From NCBI GenBank assembly GCA_020055645.1, contig CM034546.1, positions 47,678,001-47,742,000 on the forward strand: 64,000 nt of DNA, in the 5' to 3' direction. Each line of letters opens with the position of its first letter. Position 1 is the stretch's first letter. This document shows, one piece after another, positions 47,142 through 57,700 of this stretch. The notes below the pieces were generated by a model. It saw nothing but the letters and a program-made list of their open reading frames with translations. It ran no database searches and was not told the DNA's origin. The translations under genes were made by a program, and so were the position numbers. This stretch comes from Tomocerus qinae. Lineage: Eukaryota > Arthropoda > Collembola > Entomobryomorpha > Tomoceridae.

Positions 47142-47954
47142 GGGCTATGTAGAAAAACACCTCCAAATCGGAATATGAAATAGCACCAAAACTACTGAAC
47201 CGATTTGGATGAAACTTGGATCACATGTCGACCATTAGCATATCTCCAGTTTTTTTTGAATTTGTGAAAAATTTGCATTTCTTCCCTTTCAAAATTACGA
47301 AATAAATTTTGAAATAGGCAGTTTTTCACACAAGGAATTTTCTTATCAAAATGCTAATGGATTGAAATTAAAGCCCTTTATAAATTATGGTTAATGGGCA
47401 AAAATGGATTTTCGAAATTGTTGACCTCTACGAGATGTCAAAGGTCAAATTTCATTTTTCGTCGAAAAATGCTTTTGTAAGATGTCGTTCGCAAGCTAAA
47501 GATATGGTAAAGGCCAAATAATAACATATTTTGGCAGCCGAGTACTTCATAAAACGTCAAAGGTCAAGTTTGTCAAAATTGGAACATCTGACGCACAAGC
47601 TATGCCAAAAATCTTACAAAAGCATTTTTCGACGCGAAATGAAATTTGACCTCTGACATCTCGTAGAGGTCAACAATTTCGAAAATCCATTTTTGCCCAT
47701 TCACCATAATTTATAAAGGGCTTTAATTTCAATCCATTAGAATTTTGATAAAAAAATTCCTTGTGTGAAAAACTGCCTATTTCAAAATTTATTTCGTAAT
47801 TTTGAAAGGGAAGAAATGCAAATTTTTCACAAATTCAAAAAATAGCTGGGGATGTGCTAATAGTCGACATGTGATCCAAGTTTCATCCAAATCGGTTCAG
47901 TAGTTTCGGTGCTATTTCATATTCCGATTTGGAGGTGTTTTTCTACATAGACCC
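47142..47954. mobile_element. Long palindrome with ~350-bp arms
   Basis: ggggctatgtagaaaaacac begins the left arm; the inverse ends the right arm near 47954. The arms match closely throughout (caaatcggaatatgaaatag, cctctacgagatgtcaaagg, aaatgcttttgtaagat), with a ~120-bp centre near 47548. It is nested in the TA-flanked element. No coding frame or clear target duplication is visible. Confidence 0.88.
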
Positions 47955-48297
47955 TGAAGTACAGAAAAATTAATTTTTTTGACTAAATATGTTAGTTCAC
48001 TTCCCTAAAGCGGACATAAAAAAGTACTTGTCAATGTTTTTTGAACACCTCGGGTTTTTTATTTTCCTATATCAAATAATTTCTGTCAAATCAAAACAAT
48101 ACAAATATATCTAAGAACTTTGACCAATATCCAAATACCTTGCATTAAGCAAATCCACAATACGATAAACTGCCAGATAACCTTTAGGATTTATAACCAT
48201 ACAATACAATATCCCACGATAAAATAAGCAAAAAGGTTAGAAACTTCCCAAATACTGAACCCAGGAAAGACAAAGAGTGCGACGAGGACAAATGCGA

Positions 48298-48450
48298 AAG
48301 ACCGAATTCAGCCGCTTCGTATACTCTGCAAGGAACCGAATTCAGAAGCCGAGCAGGACCCAACACTTGGAACCGAATTCAGAAGCCACGTGTTCAACAG
48401 AGCACTGAACTCAGCGCCCAACTATTAATTCCTAGGAACCGAATTCGGAA
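48298..48450. repeat. Four ggaaccgaattc(a/g)gaagcc repeats
   Basis: Units begin near 48301, 48331, 48379 and 48436, unevenly spaced. They lie in the interior of the TA-flanked insertion. Confidence 0.6.
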
Positions 48451-49140
48451 GCCAAGGAAAAGCCACTAGATTTACTCAACACTTGCAACCAGCAGTCTAA
48501 GCAACATCAGCTGACCGCCATGCCAGAAGGAACACTAGACGGAAGTCACAGCAACAGATCCCAGGAACCAAACAAGTCCAAGGTCCCAGATCGGAATTTA
48601 CAATCGCGACTAGAATTACACTTCACCTATTTTAGTTGCAACTACACCGTTGCAGCCGTTCATTCACCAACGACCTTCAACTATTACGGTAATTAGCTCC
48701 GTTGATCCTTGACCAAGGATCAACTTCAGATATATCATCAGAATCAGGCCTTAAAGCTCTTTCTGATTTTGCATTCATAATGAACAAAATGTCATTGCAA
48801 ATATACTTTACTTAACTTAATAACTTAAAACTATGTTTATTTCAGGTAAGCTCATCCTCAGAGCTTACAAATCAATTGCAATTGCACGATTGCACTTAAC
48901 CTAATATTCCTTTGGCTGTAACTCAGCCTTATATTACCTTCTTATAGCCTTAAAGCTTAAATTTATGCCTTACTCAGATTCCTTACAGTACATGAAAGTT
49001 ACCCTACAGGAGCCAAAAGCTTTACCTATGAAGACTGTGACAAGTCCTTCAATAGCAAAGGCGATTTGGTCAGACATTCATGGTCTCACAAGCCAGACGA
49101 TGAAAAACCTTTCAAATGTCAATACTGTGGCAAAGGATTT

Positions 49141-49703
49141 TGTTAAAATGGCATAGTTGAAATTATGAAATATTTATGTTGTGAAATTTTATATATTATT
49201 GTTATGAATTTGTTGAGTTTGACTTAATGTTTATAGCTAAGAGTATTTTAATGTTAGAATAAGTGCATGACAGGCCCTCTAGTGACAAAACATTATAGCT
49301 TATTCGACGTGTTGAAATTATTGCTGTGTCATTATGATGTTTAATTTTTGTGTTGTGTATGTGTGGTGGGAAATGTTCCCTCCCATTATTGTAAAAGTTG
49401 TTGTCACCTTTTAAGCATAGGAGAAACAACAAGTCCTTCAGCCGACACCGAACAGACAAGACATAGATTTTAGGTGTCCGAACTAATATTTTATTTGATT
49501 GAAGGCAAATGACTAATTTGAGGAATTAAATAATAAGTACATTTAAGTCATTTAAACCCAAAGTGTTGGGACCTGCTTATTTCCTCATCTTACATAACAT
49601 TTTAGTTTTTCCACACATTAATTAATTTGACTGCATCCTCACAACGGTACACATTTTTCTGAGGTCCACTTCTGTCGGGTAGAGGAAGACTGTGACCTCA
49701 ACA
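49141..49703 (+). mobile_element. Solo LTR, 563 bp
   Basis: The insert begins TGTTAAAATGG and ends CCTCAACA, so it has the 5'-TG...CA-3' ends of a long terminal repeat. A perfect 5-bp duplication GATTT lies at 49136-49140 and 49704-49708. The uninterrupted sequence in the intact gene (caaaggatttattaggg) confirms the site. No internal retrotransposon sequence remains, so it probably arose by recombination between two LTRs. Family (Ty3- or BEL-type) cannot be decided; orientation is nominal. Confidence 0.85.
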
Positions 49704-50436
49704 GATTTATTAGGAAAATACATTTAAACCGACACACCAAGTTACATACAGAAAAATCTAATAGAAAATACCGTCTACAAAAATTGGTAACATTTCTTCA
49801 GGAGAACCGAAAACTTTCACTTGTGAATACTGCCAAAAAGATTGCTGAAAAAGTTGCCCTCAGATATCATTTAAGAAAAATCCATGGCCGAGACAGTTCA
49901 GGAAATGTCGTTGAGAAACCTCAAATGTTCCATATACGTCAAGAATATTCCACAAAAAAACTCGATTGGTGGAATATCTAAAACTTGCCCAAATGGTACA
50001 GTAAGAAGATCTTCCAGTTGGAAAAAGAAAAGCGTCTTCTCGCCGTACTGAAACAATTTCTAAAAAATCTAACAAATCCTCTCGAGGAAATGTGGTAATT
50101 ACATCGTTGCTTTATTCATTTAATAATTGAATTGATAATGTTAGCAAATAATATTGTAATCATAGGGATATACTGTTAATAACCAGTTATATATCATCAC
50201 TCATATTCTGTTTGAGGACAACCGCCCGCGCCCATTTACAACAATTTTCATGGTGCAATGTCAACCCAATCATTTCCAATCACAAGCTACTAATAGACCC
50301 AATACAGGTAAAATGGATATTTATTTATATTTAAGTGAGACTAAGACTAAGCACTGTCTTTCTCTGAGTGGATATATACTGGACTTTACTACAACGCACC
50401 GCTGTCACTACATAGTTAGGTTACGTTTTGTTAACA

Positions 50437-50617
50437 TCCGTACATACAAACATCCGTACACACAAACATCCATACATACAAACATCCGTACACACAAACA
50501 TCTGTTTATACAAACAACCGTACACACAAACATCCGTACATACAATCATCCATACATACAAACATCCGTACATACAAACATCCGTACATACAAACATCCG
50601 TACATACAAACATACCG
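50437..50617. repeat. 16-bp tandem repeat
   Basis: catccgtacatacaaa is repeated about eleven times with variants (cacacaaa, tttatacaaa). Frames of Thr/His/Tyr-type repeats on both strands are by-products. Confidence 0.9.
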
Positions 50618-50689
50618 ATTACGTTTATATTATAGTCATGATTGTGAAACAAATCATGTGTGGTTTAGAGAAAGTGGGCTTTCGCATTT

Positions 50690-50870
50690 TTGTTTTTAAG
50701 GAACGGAATAACGTGCAAATATTACGTGTGCAGTTGTTGGGAGGAAGAGGTACCCAAAAGTGTTGAAGTCAGCACTTCCGTTACACAAGAATGGGGGTTT
50801 TACGTAATATTTATGCTAGTTCACTAGGCTCTCCTACCAGACATAGATATAAAATGTAGATAGGTAAATG
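50690..50870 (-). repeat. Dispersed repeat, copy 2
   Basis: Reverse complement of the repeat at 32215-32385, with the same order of blocks (tggtaggagagcctag, tattacgtaaa, aacacttttgggtacct, caacaactgcacacgtaata). Confidence 0.65.
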
Positions 50871-51771
50871 TATTGACTTAACTCAGTCTGTGGTTATATA
50901 TTAGAATTATGTTATATATAATAAGTTGTGTGCTATAGTCCATGTATATCACATTGACTAAAGTGATAACAAGAGCAAAGAAATGTGTTATTATTTATTT
51001 TATGAAAATAGAACGGCAAAAGGTGTACAATGTACATCTATGATATGATATATAAAACGGTTGGATTGGAAAATATAAAACACACTTGTAAAAAGTGGGT
51101 AAAGTGGGTGCCAAAATGGTTATAAAATGTAGCATTTGGAACTCTGTTCGTCGCACTGATTGAATGGTTGGATGGTGAGAAATGTGATGAATGTGTGTGT
51201 CCACAAATAATTAAAATCCACTGCAGTTTGTAAGGCTGCGTGGTGAGTAGTTGAAAAACAAAATGAACGTTGGTAACTCACTATCGGGCAAAATTGATGA
51301 TGCTGAATCGGTTCTTCCAGGAATGACTGTTCCCGAAAAATGACTAATAAATGCTTTAAATATTAGCAGTGTACAACCAATAAATAGAAACGATTGAAAT
51401 GCACTGAATTCTTAATTATAGACTAATTTTATTAAGAGAAAAACAGCACAAAATGAAAATGACCAATAGTGTGGTCGAGAGTGTGTCTGCAGGCAAGACT
51501 GAAAGTATATAGGTAGGTCTGCTGGCAGCAAAAGCAATAATGCAACTGAAACTTGAAATAGATTGAACGCGTGAAGGAATGAAAGCCAACGGCTAATTTA
51601 CAATTTATAATGTGCCGACAGATGGCAGATACCTTAACTTACGTTTTAGAGAAGTACTTATTCTACGTACTGAACAAACTCATAATATGTTTTTGCCACT
51701 ATTTTACGTCTGTGTAAATGACAAAATCACCCTTACTGAACTATAGGAGTCGTGTTGATATTAATCGTGAC

Positions 51772-52586
51772 CAAGGACGTATTTAGGGGGGGTGCTAGGG
51801 TGCTTAAGCACCCCCTAAATATTTTGAAAACACACTAGATATTATCGCGTTTTCACCACTTATGTAATATTCAAGTATTTAATTCCAAATTGGAGGAAAC
51901 ATATTTTCTTTTTCGTATGACACAATAACATATATTTTATTTTCCAGCATTTTCGAATATGTTTGAACATTTTCGAATACTTTTTTCCCTGTATTGAACC
52001 TTAGGATCTGAGATTACTTTATATTATATTGTTACAAAATGGAAATGTGCTTAGCAAATTGACCACTTCTGAAATGAGTTTTTTTGTTTAAAACATCGAA
52101 AACTAAATCGGCAGAACTGGGTGGGTGATGACAGATAAATCACATATTTAGAAGGCCCCCAGCCCCTTAATCTTGATATAAAGTGGATGTTTTTGACAAA
52201 GATTAAAATTCATAAATTTTTTTGCGCTTCACGCGTATATTTCTTCTTTTTTTACTAATATAATGATGCAAGGATGTATTGAGGGATGGGCTTTACCAAA
52301 ATCAACGAAAAGAGGCATTTTTTCTCACAATCACATAAAAAACAAATCGCGCTCCGCGCGATTTGTTTCCTTTTTTAGGCCTTTTTTGACTCATTTCCGT
52401 CAAAAAAATGTAAAACTTTTCGCGCTACGCGCGAATTAATATCATTAAAATATCTATTGGAATTAGCCCCTTCCGAAACTCAGTTCTGTATACGTGCTTG
52501 TAATGACGGTTCTAATTGCTTGATTTATGTAATACTCATTTTTAGAAATTAGCACCCCCTAGATCCAATTTCTAGATACGCCCTTG
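51772..52586. mobile_element. 815-bp hAT-type element, CAAGGACGTATTTAG family
   Basis: The ends CAAGGACGTATTTAG and CTAGATACGCCCTTG are inverted, flanked by a perfect 8-bp duplication ATCGTGAC (51764-51771 and 52587-52594). Inside are gcaccccct blocks near both ends and three short palindromes of the type cgcgctncgcgcg. No transposase frame is present; a nested relative may occupy about 52130-52500. It sits just upstream of the duplicated peptide promoter. Confidence 0.9.
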
Positions 52587-52855
52587 ATCGTGACGTCACA
52601 ATTTTATGGGTTAATTTTGCTAATCCTATACTTAAAATGCTTATCAGGTTCATAAAATCTCAGAATCATAATACAAATTTATGAAATTTAAAGTATCATA
52701 ATATGGGATTATGTCGTAATTGTGTAGCATAAAATCTTATACACTTTTATTTGGCCATATGCATGTAGCCGATGTCAACTATGCTCTTTGATATAGTATT
52801 TGAACTTTGAACAACAGTAAGACACAATTACTTTTCAAATAAATAATTTTCTAAA

Positions 52856-53295
52856 ATGAAGCTCGTTTCAAAAATTTTGTGGGTAGTACAGGGTTTTTTT
52901 GTCGTTTGTAACATTCTCATCTGATGATGATGGTAAGCTTATTTTTGTTTAAATATTTATACTATATTCGTTACTTTGCGAAATTAATATAAGGAAACAA
53001 AACTTCATAAAATAAATGGTTTCCTCCCCATGCATGGTTAAATTGTTATTCACAATTCTCAACTCTTCATTTATTGTTTTTCAATAAAATTCAATAAAAT
53101 CCACCATCCTGTGACACAGTTAGTTGCGAGCATGGTACAGTCTGTGTTTTCTAAGAAATCTAATGCTTCCCTCCTTGTCCACCGCTTCATGTTTGTGTCC
53201 AACCACCTGAATAATGGCGTCAGATGTGGGTGGAGTGGAACGCCGTGTGCAAAGTTATTGATGGAAATGTGGCTTGTGTACCTGTTGATGAATAA
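52856..53295 (+). pseudogene. Dead second copy of the secreted Cys-rich peptide gene
   Basis: The ATG at 52856 and the MKLVSKIL start are preserved, but a one-base gain shifts the signal peptide into an early TGA. The intron acceptor is lost (aatag in the live copy, aataa here). Exon 2 has several stops (for example after TVCVF). The cysteine pattern, stop position and downstream AATAAA (53330-53335) remain recognisable against 38142-38577. Confidence 0.9.
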
Positions 53296-53299
53296 CTTT

Positions 53300-54765
53300 G
53301 TTTTACAGTTTATTTTTTATCCCACCCAAAATAAATCTAAATTAGAACTGCATTACGAACTTAAAGATCCTTATTAATTTGATCACGTGCTAAAAAGACA
53401 GTTTAGAAAACAAAATTCAAGATTATATCCATAGAATTGTTTTTTTAATTAAGGTTACCTAGGTCGAGGCGTGTTCAGAGAAAAGGGAAGGTATGCTCTA
53501 TTTTTACAAATAAGTAAAGCAGTCCGTTTTGCTTTATTTACATGTAAAATGAGAGTAAATGGGGCAAGGAGGTACATCAACAAACTCTAAAAAGGACTCC
53601 CTTTTTTCAAACTTATTTTTACCTTTTTTATAAAACAGCAGGAAAGGGAAACTATTTATTGTCATTATTGTCCCCTTAGCGTGTTTGTGTTATGTTTAGG
53701 CATAAAAACCTGTACACACCATTTAAAATCAACCCTCCTTATTTGCGTTAACAAAGTAAAGTGAATAGTTTTGATGTTGTTATTTAGTTAACACAATCAA
53801 CGATATAAGTGTAAAAATACAAAGTAAATACTTTGTATTCTTTGTATACTTTGTTTATTTATCTGTAAAACTCGTAGTAAATAGATAGTCGATCGTCTAA
53901 TCAGTTTTGGGTTTAAAGTTTAAAAATGATAAAATCGTGCTTTTAGGTAACCAGTATAATCTTTATGAGTGACAATGGTAGAAACTATACCAGTCAAATG
54001 GTTTTTTTCCCTTTATGTATACTCAGTGTAACTATATTTATTATTTCTTTGAAGTTGAAGTGATGCCACTATCTGATGGCGTTTATTTTGGTGATTTAGG
54101 TCATAGTTTCATTACTCTATTTGCATTTGTTTGTAAGGCAAACTGAAAGCCATTTTAAATCAGATATTTAAATACAAAACACATTCTTGTAACAGTTTAT
54201 ACAGTTAATGATCTGGCTAGATGCATCTAAATATAAATATTTTTTAAAATATGCAGCATCAATGATTTGCCAAAAATATGAAACAATGAATTTAACGAAT
54301 TTTAACCTGTCAATTGGTTACAATTCGTAACGTAGGGAACAATTTTTTGAAAAAAGAAAATAAAAGTTGCCAAAGAATCATTTCATCACCGTTATCATTA
54401 TAATACAACACTTTACAAGAAGAATAAAGAATGTTATTTATTTGGGCACTAACAATAGCGTAAGGGGGGCTATCCGGGCTGTAGCCCCCTTCTCCTCGAA
54501 ATCCAAGAAAAACCAATTTTATTCCCGTGCTAGGCGAGAATATTTATAGCTAAAGTGTCTAAATGAAATTTTAGCCATCCCCGGAACTCAGTTTTGTATT
54601 ATCGGTATACGTCTATGGACGCGAGGAAGGATCCAAAAACTATCGATGGAATTCTGTTTAAAAACGAACAGTATATTATACAGATTATAAAAACCAAATT
54701 TTTATTTTTAGCAAACCTATTTTAGGGGAACTTTTCAAAGGCATTCAATATAAAATTTCTATGTT
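53300..54765. other. Gap between the peptide pseudogene and receptor B
   Basis: No supported gene. A G/C-rich MITE-related fragment (about 54440-54620, ggggggctatccgggctgta ... ggtatacgtctatgg) resembles parts of the 51772 element. Confidence 0.4.
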
Positions 54766-54769
54766 GAGG

Positions 54770-57700
54770 TTAGTGTTGGTTGTGAAATTTCTGGGTAGGT
54801 AGGAAAATTAATTTCATGAACTGATTGTTTAGAATATAAGAGAATTTCAAATATGAGTTCGTATTACTTTTTAAAAATTCGTATTTCTTGATTAGTTGAT
54901 TTGCAGTGCTTTCCTTGCAGATGAAAATCACAAAAATGAATAGTCCTTTGTAATAGTTAAACATGTCAAGCGTAAACCAAAACCAATTGGATTCTTTACA
55001 ATTAGGCGTCGCTAGCCAAGATATGGACTCAAAACACCATGATATTCCCATCAGGATGTATAGTTTTATCATTAGCCAATAAAATCTAAAGTGACAGAAA
55101 AAGAACAAAGTTTTTAGTCTTTATGAAGGTACATGTCAAATTAACTTTTGCCAATATCATTTGAAGCAATTATTTCTAATATACTTGTTCCCCAGTATTT
55201 CGTTGTTCGTAGATCTCATGGACCCCAATTGTTTTTTGTGGCGAAACATGTGCACAAATGTGGAAACAATTAAAGGAATGTTCAGCACAAAAAGACCAAT
55301 GATGATGTAGTACAAGTAGGTACCAAAGGCGCTTGAATGAATGAAACAATTTTTGTACCCATAGAGAGGGGTAAGGCTGTTTTTCGACTTACAAGAGATG
55401 GATGTGCTCAAGTTACTGTTGACACAAAGTGAAAAATGTTTATTTTTACTTTATTACAAAGCTCTAAAATAGCGAAATTTTAAAGAAGATGTAAATTAGG
55501 ATGTTAGGATTCTAAATCAGCCATATTTTCTAGAAAGATTCCCATGTAGATATTAATACTAAATTGCCATTGTATAATGTCATTTTTATCCTAATTATTG
55601 ACAATAGGAAGTTATAGATGGCCATAATTATTTTTCCATAAAAACAGGAAATTAATAATAACTCCATGGGTTTAACGTTAAATGTACCACAAAGTGTAAA
55701 ATTTGTGCTTACGCAAAATTTTTGTCCATTATAATGCCGAAAGAAACGATAACGAAGGGAATACCCCAACATAACGCCATCATACATCGAAATTTCTTCA
55801 GATTTTTCGAATGGTCATCTTTTCTAAGCGATCTTTATGCAGAAATAAATGCTGACATAAATAAATTTTCACATTCAGATACACAATATATATATACTAA
55901 TATACAAATGTGCAGCTGGCATAAAAGTTGATGCGTTCCACCCTTCTCTTAAGTTATAGGGCGACTGGGGCTGTACCACCTGGCCGTATAAATAAGGACA
56001 AAGGACAACCAATACTAAGGATTTTTAGAATTGTCACCTAAGAGTTTGCCATAAGTCGTAATTAAATGCTGTTAACCAACAGAAGGTTGAGATCCATGAG
56101 AAATGGGAAAAAATTCCTGAAAAAGTGATTCAAAAAATTAGAACGTTAGCCATATCCACAAAAAATTTAAATTATTTGTTCGATTGAACTCTTTTCGACT
56201 GACGAATAGAGAAAAATTATATTTAAATTTGGGAAACAAAATTACCAAGGGCAATACACATTATTTTCTTCGAAGGCGCTATTTTATCTTTATAAATCGA
56301 TAAAACAGATTGGTTTCCAAGAATTTTAATTAAAGCTGAAGTAGAAAACATAAAAAACATTGAAAGAAGCAAAGAAAGTGTAATCTTTAAATGAATATTG
56401 GGTTTTCGCTTGTCCCAAATTAATCCATTCACAGCCAAGGTAATGAAGAGGAAAATTGAAGAGATAGTATAAGCCACCGTGTAGAATAACTTCCATTTGT
56501 TCTGAAATTTAAATCGTACATTCCTTATGCATTTAATTAAAACGTTTGTTAATTTTGCTTTTAATTATTGGTTTGTTCAAATCGGTGCACCTAATATATA
56601 AGTTGTAGAGATCTTTGATTAAATTAAAATTACATCCCCATACCAAAATATTCCTGAAATTTCGTTAATAAAAAGATCTCTGGTAACCAACACTTGAATG
56701 CTACAGATTTTTATTGGTAATCTTCTTATTTCTTAAACCTTGTTCACTTAAAGAAAGCATGCTATCTTTACTATCCATTGGGGCCAAATTGCTAACTTTT
56801 TTGGTATTTGGTAACCACAAGAATATTAAGTACATTTTTTGGTTGAAATTTTCAGTATGAACTACCGACTTTAAATATTAAAAACATAAAAACAAGTTTA
56901 TTTAAACTAAACCTCCCTAATGGTCTTTTTTGTATCTTTTGTAATAGAAATGAAATTAGATTAAACGTTCTGTATGACCATAGTCAATAAATAGTAACCT
57001 TAGTAATTAGTTTGCAATCATACACATTAAATAGCAAATCGAAATTGTTTGTGCATCGACGCAATTGCAATATGTGCACATAACGTTCTTTTGATAATAG
57101 GGGCATGTGCAGTTAGAATTTTTTCATCGGTTATCGGTCCTGAGTAATACTTTAGTAAAACCCAATCTGGCTTTTCAGTAGCAAGTCTTTGAATTTTTTA
57201 GTGGGATTGTTCTCGGTCTCCGAATCGGAATTATTATACAATTGTAAAGCTTTTGGAAGACAATGTGGTTACTGGCCAAGAAGTGGAGAATAGTGGAGAA
57301 CTGTGTCGTTTACTTCCCTTCTATTTGATAACTTGTCTCAACCTTACTCTTGTTGGTCAACAAATTAACATAAGCATTATATCTCAAACTCTCAGCCGGC
57401 CATCTCTTACCTTTTTCTTGGTATCTTTTAGGATTTCTATGTAAAGGCAACTGCAATTTACTCATTCAGCGTTTGTATTGACTGTTTAAATTATTACGTA
57501 TTAACTGATTCAAATTATCCCCATTTAAATCTTCAACATTAATCGATTAAATCATTATTCATTGACTATCAAAATTATTTCATTGGCCCATTAAATAGCA
57601 TCCGATTAAAAAAGAGATTTTTATTAAAACCTTAGGAGGATGAGAGCAGTACATAAGAATCTGTCCACCGCCGGCTTGCTGCATATCATTGTCGATTACA

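Larger units (their letters stand above)
46928..48988. mobile_element. TA-flanked 2.06-kb insertion inside the pseudogene
   Basis: Comparison with the intact gene fixes the ends: aaagTA before and TAcatgaaag after. The inserted DNA starts CTGTACAGACTGATGTAAGG and ends with the imperfect inverse (ccttacag; ttaaggc also shared), so it has ~28-bp imperfect TIRs and a TA duplication as in Tc1/mariner-like elements. No transposase is seen. Inside are a long palindrome (47142-47954), a run of ggaaccgaattcagaagcc repeats (48298-48450) and a small perfect hairpin at 48701-48725. Confidence 0.7.
46488..50312 (+). pseudogene. Duplicated, decayed fragment of the 22,825-27,732 zinc-finger gene
   Basis: 46488-46927 matches about 24535-24970 of the intact gene, 48989-49140 matches 24975-25130, and 49704-50312 matches about 25120-25744 plus the intervening intron. 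Because the copied exon 3/exon 4 intron is present, this is a DNA-level duplication, not a retrocopy. Frameshifts and stops occur (for example the extra bases at gaacatcattcag near 46850 and cttaagaaaaatcc near 49870). Two insertions split it: a TA-flanked element (46928-48988) and a solo LTR (49141-49703). The fingers of the source remain readable (CDTCGAIFKNPYTLKNHMQ). Confidence 0.88.
50313..51763. other. Intergenic, repeats only
   Basis: No supported gene. It contains the 16-bp array and the inverted dispersed repeat listed separately. Confidence 0.45.

Noticed and set aside
50250..50766. Thr/His/Tyr repeat frames on both strands
   Set aside because: Translation of the 16-bp catccgtacatacaaa array.
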